Notes under the pieces: model-generated
What the model was told of the DNA's origin: nothing
The model's database searches: none
Seen by the model: only the letters and a program-made list of their open reading frames with translations
Source of the DNA: Methanobacterium sp. Maddingley MBC34
GTDB lineage: Archaea; Methanobacteriota; Methanobacteria; Methanobacteriales; Methanobacteriaceae
Length of the DNA: 64,000 bases
Direction: 5' to 3'
NCBI GenBank assembly: GCA_000309865.1
Contig: AMGN01000004.1
Location: forward strand, 1 to 64,000
Program-made: the position numbers and the translations under genes
Part shown: piece after piece, positions 51,569-60,923 of the stretch
Layout: each line of letters opens with the position of its first letter
Position numbering within the stretch: the stretch's first letter is position 1

Positions 51569-51681
51569 GTATTATAAACTTTTTTTTTATTATAAATTCA
51601 TTTTCAAAATATTTAATTGAATTATAATTAAAACGGTTTATTAAGGAATTTTATTAAGATAAATGATTAGGTGATGAAGTA

Positions 51682-52209
51682 ATGGGCCAGTACACTTTTA
51701 TGAACCATAAAATACAAATAGCTGGTTTTAAAGCTGAAATAGATGATACAAGTAAAATAATGAAGTGTATACGAGATATAAGTGGGGAGTGTAACAGTGG
51801 TAATTGTATCATCCAATTACTAAATGCCCGGGGAATAGCCGGTGAGAAACATATATTACAGGCAACAGTCCAGGCCATTAAAGCATTCGAAAGGAACAAT
51901 AACGCCGCAAAAGACATGGGATTGGAAATATGTGTTCGTGCTTCATCCCAGAGGCAGATATCTCAAGCTTTAAAGATTTTAGGCATAGGTAACGGTAAAA
52001 TGGATATCTGTATGGTGGCAGTGGATTGTGATGAAAATATCCAGAATCAGGTGGAGGAAGTTCTGGGTAAACAACACGATGAAGTACTCCTTGCAGATGT
52101 AGACGCACTGCAGGAATTGTATGAAATCTCCCCTCAGGAAATAACTAGTGCAGGAAGCATTGAACGGATTATGGTAGAAAGAACTGCTCTTTTAAATCTT
52201 GAAATATGA
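51682..52209 (+). CDS. cgi121: KEOPS complex subunit Cgi121
   Basis: A 175-residue subunit of KEOPS, which makes tRNA t6A. The family pattern includes GNCIIQLLNARGIAGEKHILQ and KDMGLEICVRASSQRQISQALK; KILGIGNG is also typical. It binds the kinase Bud32 and the tRNA 3' end in characterised complexes. The other KEOPS genes are not in the window. Confidence 0.85.
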   Translation: MGQYTFMNHKIQIAGFKAEIDDTSKIMKCIRDISGECNSGNCIIQLLNARGIAGEKHILQATVQAIKAFERNNNAAKDMGLEICVRASSQRQISQALKILGIGNGKMDICMVAVDCDENIQNQVEEVLGKQHDEVLLADVDALQELYEISPQEITSAGSIERIMVERTALLNLEI

Positions 52210-52329
52210 TTTATAACATTTATTTTGAGTCTATAAACTTGAGTTTAGATGGAATTTAAGCTAATAGTCTATTAAATTTATTTAAACAAAACATTCGGGT
52301 TTATAAACGATTAAATATCATAGAACGAG

Positions 52330-53301
52330 TTAAATATTATTTTTCACAATCTCCACTAATTCCCTGAGATTTTCTTTTTTCAAGCAGTTAATATCCAAAT
52401 TCTTCACCTCTAAACAAACCGCGGGTTGATTAATCCTATCATAACGGGGACAGGTAGTGATCATACCCCCTCCCCTTACTTTAAGGTTGTTTCTAAGCAA
52501 ACGGGCTATGGGTTTTGGTTCATCAACAGGAAGTGCAATGTTTATCCCTCGCTTTTCAGGGTGCAAAACATTTTCAATTTCTTTTTTCAAAAATTCACAG
52601 GCAGCAACGGTTTTAACCAGATGTCCAGGAGCCATTTTAACTTCTTCTACCAGACCCGCGCAGGTAACCGGACTACTCTGGAGGGTTTTAAGGATGAAAC
52701 CCGCATTAATAAAAAATTCAGGATCATTGGTGGAGATAAAACCTCCGTTACCCACATTAACCATCTTAGGAGAACCAGTGGAGGCCAAAATAACATGGGA
52801 ATGATCACCACAGGCAAGGTTCTTCAGAGGATCACCCACTGATCCAGAAGCATCCTCAACCAGGATCACCCCGTTATCCTCACAGATATCATAAATCCCC
52901 TTAACTGGTTGTTCTGCCATGTAACCCGCGAAACTGGTGATGAAAAGAGATTCAGGATTTTTAAGTTTCAACTGTTCTTCCAGTGTTTCCAGATGGATAA
53001 CTCCCAGCACAGTGGGTAAATATAGAATTTCAAGCCCATAAAACTCTGCAAACTTCCTAAAACCACTCCAACCTCCCTGGTCAGGAATCATAATAGGCCC
53101 TTTCATGGTGCTAATGGTAGCCATAATAGCAGCATTACCACTACCAAGCATCCTGACGTTTTCATGACCTGTAACCTTTTTTATAGCCTTTTCAGCATTT
53201 TTTTTATACTCATTACCAATGAACCGGTTTCCAAGTTCGAGGGAAGCATCACACATGGCTTTCCTGGCTTCTTTTGATGGCATTTTAAAGGAAAGTTCCA
53301 T
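52330..53301 (-). CDS. PLP-dependent aminotransferase-fold protein (DegT/fold-type I-like)
   Basis: A 323-residue archaeal protein of unassigned reaction. The PLP fold is shown by VRMLGSGNAAIMATISTMKG, GVILVEDASGSVGDP and ASTGSPKMVNVGNGGFIS, where the Lys is the likely PLP anchor. It is shorter than usual aminotransferases; the C-terminal small domain is compact. It was grouped as a predicted PLP enzyme in methanogen genomes. nreA lies 45 nt upstream on the same strand. Confidence 0.8.
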   Translation of the reverse strand: MELSFKMPSKEARKAMCDASLELGNRFIGNEYKKNAEKAIKKVTGHENVRMLGSGNAAIMATISTMKGPIMIPDQGGWSGFRKFAEFYGLEILYLPTVLGVIHLETLEEQLKLKNPESLFITSFAGYMAEQPVKGIYDICEDNGVILVEDASGSVGDPLKNLACGDHSHVILASTGSPKMVNVGNGGFISTNDPEFFINAGFILKTLQSSPVTCAGLVEEVKMAPGHLVKTVAACEFLKKEIENVLHPEKRGINIALPVDEPKPIARLLRNNLKVRGGGMITTCPRYDRINQPAVCLEVKNLDINCLKKENLRELVEIVKNNI

Positions 53302-53346
53302 TTAATCACTTATAATCAATCTTTTTATGGGACATTAATACAGGGA

Positions 53347-54510
53347 TCATTTAAAGTAAGAATCCAGGGTGGTCTGTCTGGAACGCAGGATATCCTGCAG
53401 GAGATCACTTCTCTTGATGAAACTATTTATAGGAAGCTTCAAACGGGTGTTAATATGTGCAAGGGCAGTTTTCATATCTTCAAACTCCAGGTAAGGTTGT
53501 GCCATTGCATTTCTAACATTTTCCCGGACGTTAAACACACCAAGAGGCACATATCCTGAGTAAGCCTCCCTGAGTACAATAACTCCTGCCTGGTGCTTTT
53601 CCTGGGCCAGTGCTTCTAATACTGCCATTTTACATGTGTAATAACAACCTCCAACTCTGGAATACTCTTTTTTGCCATTATAATTCTCATAATCTGAGAA
53701 TATGAGTTTTTCTTTTCCTAAAACTTCTAAAAAGGCTTCCATCCATTCATATTGCCATGGGGTGGGGAGTAAGAGCACAGCATAATAGTTCTGCAGACTC
53801 TGGAACTCATAAACCCGGTGAACGTCCAATGGATCATAATGCTTCACTTCCCGAAGTAACTGGTCGGCAATGGTAGTGTCACAGGCAGTGATGGACCAGC
53901 GGGTGGGAACCAGGCGTCTGCGTTTATCCACGCCCATGGTGCCCACAGAGAAAGCCTTCTGCATATGAGAAAAGGGCACATCCTTCCGATGAAGATCCAT
54001 AAGTGCTTCCCTAGCCTTTAAATCAGTGTCATAATATACCTTTTCCAGTTCCCGGTCCCAGCGGACATTATCAATTTCGAACTTCTCCAGAATGGCACTG
54101 GGGCCATGTGGGGCCTGGTATTCACTGAATGAAACTCCTCTGGGTTTTTTCCAGAACTCTGCTTCACTATCAATGGATCCTGATGCCAGGGATATCTCCT
54201 GGAGCTTCTCTACCATCCGGTTTTCCAGATCAGTGATTCCAATCATCTTTTTACCCCGAACCAGACTCATGCGGTATGAAATAATATCCTCCTGGCTTTT
54301 ATCACCAGGGATCCATGCTTCGGGAGTGTCCATAATAGCAGTGTCACCAGATACAGGGGAGATCATGGGGCCCGCATATACCTTGGGATAATTCCAGCTA
54401 CCAATGAATACTGAAGGGGGTGTACTACCCTCTAACTCTTTACCAACCTCAACTGAGGGAATTTGAAACTTGGAAGTCAGCTTTTTAAGGTAAGTTTTCT
54501 TACCCATCAT
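53347..54510 (-). CDS. nreA: Archaeal DNA repair protein NreA
   Basis: A 387-residue NRE-family protein, linked in Haloferax to repair of DNA damage and to PCNA. The C-terminal QTTLDSYFK is a PCNA-interacting (PIP) motif. Typical blocks are PSVFIGSWNYPKVYAGPMIS near the N-terminus, DTPEAWIPG, FSVGTMGVDKRRRLVPTRWS and REAYSGYVPLGVFNVRENVR. It is upstream of the PLP-protein gene on the same strand. Confidence 0.9.
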   Translation of the reverse strand: MMGKKTYLKKLTSKFQIPSVEVGKELEGSTPPSVFIGSWNYPKVYAGPMISPVSGDTAIMDTPEAWIPGDKSQEDIISYRMSLVRGKKMIGITDLENRMVEKLQEISLASGSIDSEAEFWKKPRGVSFSEYQAPHGPSAILEKFEIDNVRWDRELEKVYYDTDLKAREALMDLHRKDVPFSHMQKAFSVGTMGVDKRRRLVPTRWSITACDTTIADQLLREVKHYDPLDVHRVYEFQSLQNYYAVLLLPTPWQYEWMEAFLEVLGKEKLIFSDYENYNGKKEYSRVGGCYYTCKMAVLEALAQEKHQAGVIVLREAYSGYVPLGVFNVRENVRNAMAQPYLEFEDMKTALAHINTRLKLPINSFIKRSDLLQDILRSRQTTLDSYFK

Positions 54511-54646
54511 AGTATTTAGATCATCTCCTCTTTTTTAAAAGACTTTAGCCAGCAGATGAGAACTAATTAACACTGTTGGAATGGTTAAGCAATCAACTAT
54601 ATTTACCTGAGGGCAGTAATGGAATTAAATTCCAGTTACACGCAAA

Positions 54647-55117
54647 TCAGGGAATGGTTCGCCTAACAAAATCTAGTGATGTCGAATTCATGCAGTAACG
54701 CAGTCCAGTTGGTGCCGGACCATCATCAAACACATGACCTAAATGAGCATGGCAGCGGGCGCAAAGCACCTCTGTGCGCACCATCAATAGACTACGATCC
54801 GTTTTGGTGGTGATGTTTTCACTGGCCACCGGTGCCCAGAAACTGGGCCAACCAGTTCCGGAATCAAATTTGGTCTGGGAGTCAAATAGATCAGTGCCAC
54901 AGCATACGCACTGATAAATCCCATCATCATGGCAATCATGATATTTGCCAGTGAAAGCCAGTTCTGTTCCTTTTTTCCGGGCAACATCAAATTGTTTAGG
55001 AGTTAGAAGTGCTTCCCATTCTTCATCAGTCTTCACAACTCTTTCAACCAGTTTTATTTCCTTCAAACTCACAAAATAAATGGGGACAAAATCATTTTCA
55101 GGGGTTTCTTTTTTCAT
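54647..55117 (-). CDS. msrB: Peptide-methionine (R)-S-oxide reductase MsrB
   Basis: A 156-residue repair enzyme for methionine-(R)-sulfoxide in proteins. Zinc cysteines are in CVCCGTDLF and CARCHAHLGHVF. The catalytic Cys is in GLRYCMNSTSLDF. FDSGTGWPSFWAP is the substrate loop. It has about a 25-residue extra N-terminal segment compared with minimal forms. No msrA is nearby. Confidence 0.95.
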   Translation of the reverse strand: MKKETPENDFVPIYFVSLKEIKLVERVVKTDEEWEALLTPKQFDVARKKGTELAFTGKYHDCHDDGIYQCVCCGTDLFDSQTKFDSGTGWPSFWAPVASENITTKTDRSLLMVRTEVLCARCHAHLGHVFDDGPAPTGLRYCMNSTSLDFVRRTIP

Positions 55118-55253
55118 TTTCTCCTCATAGAATTTATAAATAATTTGTAACTAATTCACTGGATTTATAACCTGAACATATTATTATTTCTATAACTTTA
55201 AAGACTTAAACTAAACGAAATTGATTAATGAACTACTTCAATGATTACATATT

Positions 55254-55309
55254 AAATCAGATCTACAGAATAAAATCAGATTTATAGGATAAAATCGGAT
55301 CTATAGGAT
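55254..55309 (+). repeat. 19-nt tandem repeat, three copies
   Basis: AAAATCAGATTTATAGGAT and AAAATCGGATCTATAGGAT are adjacent (55272 and 55291), with an 18-nt variant before them. They sit about 35 nt upstream of the HEAT gene ATG. Confidence 0.7.
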
Positions 55310-55342
55310 AAAAATGGTTTTAAATGGTGGGGACATGTTTTA

Positions 55343-56191
55343 ATGAATTCTAATGAAAAAAACAAGAAAAACAGAGAAAAAAGAGGGCAGATTTTCCCTG
55401 ATGACATTTTACCTTACCTTGATTTTTCAACTGAAAGTTTAATTAAAATGTTAAGGATGGATAATCCTCAAGAAAGAACCATCTCTGCAGTTATATTGGG
55501 CAATAAGGGGGATGAAAATGCAATAAAACCTCTTTGCACTGCACTTAAAAATGAAAAATCTCTCTATTCCAGAATAGCCATGTCAGAAGCATTATCTCAA
55601 ATAGGAGAACCCGCTGCCTGTTACTTAATAGAACTTTTGGGTGAAATTGGTAAAAATCAGGAAACAGAGCTGCCTCTTAAATATTTTAAAAAAAAGAGTT
55701 TTCCACTGGTAAGGGATATGGCGGCAAGGACTTTGGTGAGAATAGGAAAACCAGCAACCCCCTATCTGATGGATGTCCTGGAAAATGGCAATGAATTTAA
55801 AACCCAACAGGCAATTGATGCATTAGGTGCAATTGCAGCCAAAACAGGTGATAAAAGGGCATTAACTGCATTAATCACCCGCATGGAACAAATTGAGGGG
55901 GTTAATCTTGCTGAAAGGGTTAATGACAATGGTAAGATAACATTATGGAAAATTATTCGGGCTTTAAGTGGGTTTAAATATAGTAAAGAAGCTATTCGTC
56001 CATTGATTGTAATATTAAAAAACCATCATGATCCTCCTATTATTTGGGAGGCCTTGAGAAGTCTAGGGCAGATTCAAATTGCAACACCAGAGCTAGAGGG
56101 TATAATCCAAAGTTTCATTGAAAATAAAAATCACGAGATTAGGGTTGCTGCGGGAGATGCATTAAGCACATTATCAAAAATCAATTTTTAG
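55343..56191 (+). CDS. HEAT-repeat protein
   Basis: A 282-residue all-helical solenoid with about five HEAT/PBS-type repeats, for example ERTISAVILGNKGDENAIKP and VRDMAARTLVRIGKPATPYL. Such proteins act as scaffolds; in some cases they modify phycobilin or bind partners, but nothing specific is suggested here. The first ~30 residues are basic. It converges on the methyltransferase gene with 1 nt between stops. Confidence 0.85.
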   Translation: MNSNEKNKKNREKRGQIFPDDILPYLDFSTESLIKMLRMDNPQERTISAVILGNKGDENAIKPLCTALKNEKSLYSRIAMSEALSQIGEPAACYLIELLGEIGKNQETELPLKYFKKKSFPLVRDMAARTLVRIGKPATPYLMDVLENGNEFKTQQAIDALGAIAAKTGDKRALTALITRMEQIEGVNLAERVNDNGKITLWKIIRALSGFKYSKEAIRPLIVILKNHHDPPIIWEALRSLGQIQIATPELEGIIQSFIENKNHEIRVAAGDALSTLSKINF

Positions 56192-56192
56192 T

Positions 56193-56852
56193 TTATTTCA
56201 CTTTTTTACCAATATAATAAAAACCATTGGATTTATTACCATTCATGGTATTAAAAACACTATTTTCTAAGTATAGCTTTTTATAATCTTCAGTCAACTT
56301 TAAAATATGTTTGATGGTATGATGTCTTAAAACTGCGCCTTCAGGAAGTTCGAAAACTCCATAAATCTCATATTTATCTTTAAATTTTTGGTAACGCTTG
56401 AGATTTCTCTCATCATCATTTAAGAGAAAATCACTAATGTAAATTATTCCATTATCCTTTAAAACTCTTGAAATTTCTGAAATTAATTCTTCCTGTTTCT
56501 CGGTTTGGATATTACTGGTTAAAACCCCAATGAGAAGTACTGCATCAAATGAATTATCCGGAAAGGGAAGATCATCTCCATTATTCTTCAAAAGTTTAAG
56601 ATGAGGATGCAATCTCAAACCCCTGTTTATCATTTTTCCTGAAAAATCTACCCCTGTTAACTTCTTAAAACCGTTTTTACGGAGTTCATTTAAGGTTCTA
56701 CCGTAACCACAACCCACATCAAGGATATTCATTTCAGGGGTGACATGTTTTTCAAACTCTGTCAGTGGAAATGGTGTGGGAAATTCTTTTTCCTCTGCAA
56801 CCTCATCCCAGTATTTTTGCTGATGAGAAACATTTTGACTGTTGTTAATCAT
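56193..56852 (-). CDS. Class I SAM-dependent methyltransferase
   Basis: A 219-residue enzyme of the Methyltransf_11 group. SAM motif I is MNILDVGCGYGRTLNEL, motif II is LTGVDFSGKMI, and DLPFPDNSFDAVLLIGVLTS is the usual motif IV. The substrate is unknown. The start at 56852 (MINNSQ) follows GGAG by about six bases; an upstream ATG adds seven residues. Confidence 0.88.
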   Translation of the reverse strand: MINNSQNVSHQQKYWDEVAEEKEFPTPFPLTEFEKHVTPEMNILDVGCGYGRTLNELRKNGFKKLTGVDFSGKMINRGLRLHPHLKLLKNNGDDLPFPDNSFDAVLLIGVLTSNIQTEKQEELISEISRVLKDNGIIYISDFLLNDDERNLKRYQKFKDKYEIYGVFELPEGAVLRHHTIKHILKLTEDYKKLYLENSVFNTMNGNKSNGFYYIGKKVK

Positions 56853-56969
56853 GCCTACTCCAAATTTTATCAACAGATTATACTCTTATTTAATAATTTA
56901 TAATTAATTATCTGTTGATTACAATCATAAAATCGCATTATATAATGAATATGTACGGATTTAAGTAAA

Positions 56970-58664
56970 TTAAAACCTTTTTTTATATTCCAATTCCTTG
57001 AATTTAACGATGAAACTGGTCCCATCATTGCTATGCATTTCGATTTGACCGTCTAACTGGTTTGTTAGACTGTTTATCAATTGAAATCCTAAGGTTTCCG
57101 CTTTTTCAAAATCAATGTCTTCAGGGATTCCAACACCATCATCACTCATTTTCAGAATGAAGGCATCACCATCCCTTTCTAGTTCCACAATTATCTCACC
57201 ACTCTGGTCATTGGGAAATGCATGGTTAACTGAATTGGCAACGATCTCATTAATAAGAAGTCCCAGGGGTATGGCAGTTTCTAATTCCATCCTAACATCT
57301 TCAACATTAACAGTAAGTTTCACACGTCCCGGATCTTCAATATGTGATGTTAAAAGCTCTTTGCTAATGTTTTGAATGTACTCTGAAAGGTTTATATGTG
57401 AAAAATCCTGTGAACTGTAAAGCTCATCATGAATCAGGGACATGGTTTTCACACGGTTCTGGCTGCTTTCGAAAATTTTCAGATCCCTTTCATCTTTAAT
57501 GTGCTGGGTCTGAAGGCTCAGGAGACTGGATATGATCTGCATGTTGTTTTTAACTCGATGATGAAGTTCACGCAGCAGGAGTTCTTTCTCTTCTAAAGAT
57601 GTCCTGAAATTTTCTTCAGCAACTTTCAAGGAATCAATATCAGTCATGCTGAATACCACACCTTTATACTGATTTTTCTCATCAAATAAAGGATTTCCTA
57701 ATGATTCAACCCAGATATAACGTCCGTCAGCACGTTTGAATCGGTGTTGCACTCCTCCTGGTGCATAGAAAGCTTGGGCATCCTTGAAAGCAGAACCGAC
57801 CTTAAGTTGATCATCAGGATGGGTTAAATTGATAAATTTAAAAACGTTTTCACCCAGGATTTCTTCGGGCTCAAAACCTAGGATAGTTTTAATTGAAGGG
57901 CTAATATACTGGAATGTTCCTTCCTCATCGATCTGCCCTACTACATTCAACATGTTGTCTGTAACCAGACTTAATAGCCTTTCTCGTTTTTTAAGTTCTT
58001 TTTCTGCCATTTTATTTTGTAAAACAACAGAGGAGATGTTGAGGATGGTTTCCACAGTGTTTATGTTAAGTGGTTTACCCTTTTTTTTGGTTACAATATT
58101 CACGCTCCCGAACATCTCTCCCTTGAATGAAAAACCCATCACATAAATTTCATCAACACCAAATGCTTTTTCAATCATAAGATATGTTTTTGAAGGTAAT
58201 TTACCTGCGGTGATGTAAGACAGACCATCTTCTACCCTCTGCAACTTCCCGCTTGATAAGTATTTCTTTGATTCATGATCTAGGGTATCCTGGGGGAAGT
58301 TAAAATCACCTATTTTCACCCCGGTTAACTTCTCAGCAAGTTCCACCATTCTAGGGGTAATCCCCACCAGATCACGAACTTTAAAACTATCAGAATCTTC
58401 ATCATAGGTAGAAATAATAATGTAGGCATCTGTGACTACTTCTTGGAGTTTTTCCAGTACAAAATCATATATATCTGATTCTGTAGGGAGACTCAACAGA
58501 TCCATTACCAGGGGGGATAAAAATTTCAAAGCATCCTGAAAAGGTTTGTTTTCAGGTTTCATCAGATTAAAATCAGCCATATGGCCTTCTAATTCAGAAT
58601 ATAAATTCCTGTATTTTGTTATTTCATTAATTAACTGTTCTTTAGATTTTTTTTCATCATTCAT
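56970..58664 (-). CDS. GAF-PAS sensor histidine kinase (HisKA_2 type)
   Basis: A 564-residue soluble sensor kinase. About 48-218 is GAF-like, 230-353 is a PAS domain (GQIDEEGTFQYISPSIKTIL, then GGVQHRFKRADGRYIWVES), 363-438 is the dimerisation/phospho-acceptor region with ELHHRVKNNMQ, and 443-560 is the ATPase with LLINEIVANSVNHAF and DDGVGIPED. No membrane spans. The start is uncertain between 58664 and ATGs upstream to 58700. No response regulator lies beside it; it follows the PII-fusion gene by about 215 nt on the same strand. Confidence 0.88.
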   Translation of the reverse strand: MNDEKKSKEQLINEITKYRNLYSELEGHMADFNLMKPENKPFQDALKFLSPLVMDLLSLPTESDIYDFVLEKLQEVVTDAYIIISTYDEDSDSFKVRDLVGITPRMVELAEKLTGVKIGDFNFPQDTLDHESKKYLSSGKLQRVEDGLSYITAGKLPSKTYLMIEKAFGVDEIYVMGFSFKGEMFGSVNIVTKKKGKPLNINTVETILNISSVVLQNKMAEKELKKRERLLSLVTDNMLNVVGQIDEEGTFQYISPSIKTILGFEPEEILGENVFKFINLTHPDDQLKVGSAFKDAQAFYAPGGVQHRFKRADGRYIWVESLGNPLFDEKNQYKGVVFSMTDIDSLKVAEENFRTSLEEKELLLRELHHRVKNNMQIISSLLSLQTQHIKDERDLKIFESSQNRVKTMSLIHDELYSSQDFSHINLSEYIQNISKELLTSHIEDPGRVKLTVNVEDVRMELETAIPLGLLINEIVANSVNHAFPNDQSGEIIVELERDGDAFILKMSDDGVGIPEDIDFEKAETLGFQLINSLTNQLDGQIEMHSNDGTSFIVKFKELEYKKRF

Positions 58665-58878
58665 GATGATCATTTCTAAGGATGGGTTAATAAAAATCAA
58701 TAATAAATTTATATTCTCTTGATATTATAATTATCCCATAATTAAATAACAGCAACTAAATAACAGCTATTAAAAAAAAGTTTAGAAAATAGATTTATAA
58801 AATCAGTGGGATGAACGTAATTCCCGGTTACACTCCTTTTTGTTAAAAATATTATGATATCGATTAATATTACAACTA

Positions 58879-59847
58879 CTAATCAACAGCATTTTCCCCT
58901 CTTTCAGTTGTCCTAATTCGTATAACGTCTTCCACTGGAGATAGGAATAATTTTTCACTGACATCTTCGGTTTTCACAGCTTCAAGGGCTTTGATAACAT
59001 ATTCAATTTCTTCCTTTTTGATGATCATCATCATCTCTATTTTTGGAGGTAATTCCAGCTCATAACTACTGCAACGGTATGTTTCCACTTTTTCAGTACC
59101 ATAATTCTGATACTTAATATCTATGATAGTTATATTGGAAAATCCGAATTTTGCCAGGGAATTTTTCACATTTTCCAGTTCAATGGGGTGGAAAAAAAAT
59201 CTTAATTTGTAAAATTTTGAGTCAAATGATGGTGATAGTTCAGGATCGGTATATTCTTCATAGATTTCATAGTTCTCTGTAGTTTCGTGGTTTTCTGGGG
59301 TTTCGTGGGTTTCTGCAGTTTTGTTGGTTTTTATTTCATTGTTTTTAAGGGAGAATGTCTCACTTTCATGCTTGTCGATTAATTTTAATAACATTTTCAG
59401 ACCGTCATTAATCCCAATTCCATCCTGAGCAATGGTGGGAATAATCAAGACTCCTTCAACATGAGTATCCATTTCAAATTCGCTAAAATCATCTCTATTT
59501 ACAAATAAAACATGGGGTATGTTTTCACTGGCGATTAAATTAATTATTTCCAAGTCTGTTTCAAAAATACCAACACTGGTCTCTACAAAAATTATAACTC
59601 CGTCCAAATCTTCAGATAATACCTGTTTTATGGACATGAATTCTGAATATCCCGGTGGATTGAATAAATAGTTTTTCCCACCATCTACGAGGATCCTCCG
59701 GTAATTAAATACGGATAATTCAATCTTTTTGTTGGGAGTGATATTATCATTAAAACAATCTATTATGGTTGCAGAATGGTCTTTGGTAGAATTATAATTG
59801 CATAAAATAACGATTTTTTTAGCACTATTTGGGATTTCATTTTCCAA
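58879..59847 (-). CDS. Degenerate small-GTPase-like domain fused to a PII (GlnB-like) domain
   Basis: A 322-residue protein with a layout I have not met. Residues about 10-160 follow the small GTPase of the next gene (KKIVILCNYNSTKD against KKILVLGDSDSGKR; VLFVNRDD against VIFANKHD). Both P-loop glycines and the G4 Lys are lost, so GTP binding is doubtful. Residues 161-212 are a Thr/Glu/His/Asn-rich linker with repeated ENHETTENYE-like units. Residues 213-322 are a PII domain: YKLRFFFHPIELENVKNSLA, T-loop TYRCSSYELELPPK with both tyrosines, and KLFLSPVEDVIRIRTTERG. The GFGRQ segment, including the 2-oxoglutarate-binding Gln, is replaced by YQNYG and the GDG of the B-loop is absent. The start is TTG, about six bases after AAGGTGA. 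Confidence 0.78.
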   Translation of the reverse strand: MENEIPNSAKKIVILCNYNSTKDHSATIIDCFNDNITPNKKIELSVFNYRRILVDGGKNYLFNPPGYSEFMSIKQVLSEDLDGVIIFVETSVGIFETDLEIINLIASENIPHVLFVNRDDFSEFEMDTHVEGVLIIPTIAQDGIGINDGLKMLLKLIDKHESETFSLKNNEIKTNKTAETHETPENHETTENYEIYEEYTDPELSPSFDSKFYKLRFFFHPIELENVKNSLAKFGFSNITIIDIKYQNYGTEKVETYRCSSYELELPPKIEMMMIIKKEEIEYVIKALEAVKTEDVSEKLFLSPVEDVIRIRTTERGENAVD

Positions 59848-60068
59848 TGCGGTCACCTTAAATGATTAATGTGTTTGTAAGACTTTTTAGAGAGATTATT
59901 TAATTTTTTTATGAGTATAATTTTAAAATTGATTTTAATTTTTTTACATTGATTATTTAAACCTCTTATATTGATTATTTAAGCTTATATAGTTGATATT
60001 TAGTGTATAAAATCCAAAACAACGTTTATAACTAAACTTGGAAAATAAATTTAAAAAAGATAGAAATA

Positions 60069-60539
60069 TCAGCAGCTAACTGCTTTGATCTTGCTGACAT
60101 ATTCTGGATCCATTAATTCTAATAACGTGTTCAGACCTTCTGAAATCCCTTTACCCGAAATTGCCTCGGTAGGCACTATTAAAACATCAGGATACCTGGT
60201 ATAAAGAGGAATATCACTTAAATCATGTTTATTGGCAAATATGACATAAGGAACGCTTTTTTCTTCCACAAAATCAATCATTTCTTCACAGTTAAGGGTA
60301 ATCCCCTGGGTATTGTCAATAACTATGATCGCTCCATCCATATTTTTGGATAATATATCTTTCATAAACTTGAATCTCTCTGCACTGGATGGGCTGAATA
60401 TTTGAAGCTTTTTATTGTTTATTATGGTTTTCCCATAACTTGCAGCTTCAGTTTCTACCAGATTATTGCAGACGTGTTTCAGGGCGGTCCTTTTACCCGA
60501 ATCTGAATCTCCTAATACTAAAATTTTTTTGATTTCCAT
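60069..60539 (-). CDS. Small GTPase of the COG2229-like group
   Basis: A 156-residue single-domain GTPase. G1 is GDSDSGKRT (about 10-18), the G3 region is SPSSAERFKFM where Ras-like proteins have DxxGQERF, G4 is ANKHDLSD and a G5-like TEAISGKG follows. The altered G3 suggests slow or partner-dependent hydrolysis. The ATG at 60539 follows GTGATC closely and is favoured over a GTG at 60560. It precedes the GTPase-like/PII fusion by 221 nt on the same strand; similarity across its whole length to that protein's first domain suggests duplication. Confidence 0.8.
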   Translation of the reverse strand: MEIKKILVLGDSDSGKRTALKHVCNNLVETEAASYGKTIINNKKLQIFSPSSAERFKFMKDILSKNMDGAIIVIDNTQGITLNCEEMIDFVEEKSVPYVIFANKHDLSDIPLYTRYPDVLIVPTEAISGKGISEGLNTLLELMDPEYVSKIKAVSC

Positions 60540-60923
60540 AAGATCACTGTCAACACTCACTCTTGTAGGAATACGGAATCCTTCTTCCGATAAATTGTTT
60601 GGATCTTTTTACTTATAAACTTATCCAAACATTCATTTAGAATTTCCCGAAAAAATTCACAATATATCCAATGAAATGTTGTTTTTCTTAAAATTCTTCA
60701 GTATACTGGCGTAGTAATGTCTTTTTTGGTGTTTTAATGAGTTGTGATGGTCTCACCAGATCAATTATAACACATGTATAAACAATTGGTCCAACAGGAT
60801 AATGAATCAGGATAATGAATTTAGGAGATACTTATAAAAATAGAAAAGTCTGTAAATAAGTAGAAAATAAAAAAGTTAAAAAATTAAAGGATATGCTTAA
60901 AGTCCATTAATTTTGCAATGTTT
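60540..60923. other. 384-nt region between the small GTPase and guaAb
   Basis: AT-rich. The GTPase promoter is expected near 60590-60640. A doubled CAGGATAATGAAT lies near 60796 and 60809. A 48-codon minus-strand frame at 60688-60831 has no start codon and is discussed under the rejected items. No RNA gene seen. Confidence 0.45.

Noticed and set aside
60688..60831. 48-codon minus-strand frame ending in LLRQYTEEF that looks protein-like
   Set aside because: There is no start codon in the frame after the upstream stop, no ribosome site, and no family that I recognise; it could be chance or a remnant.
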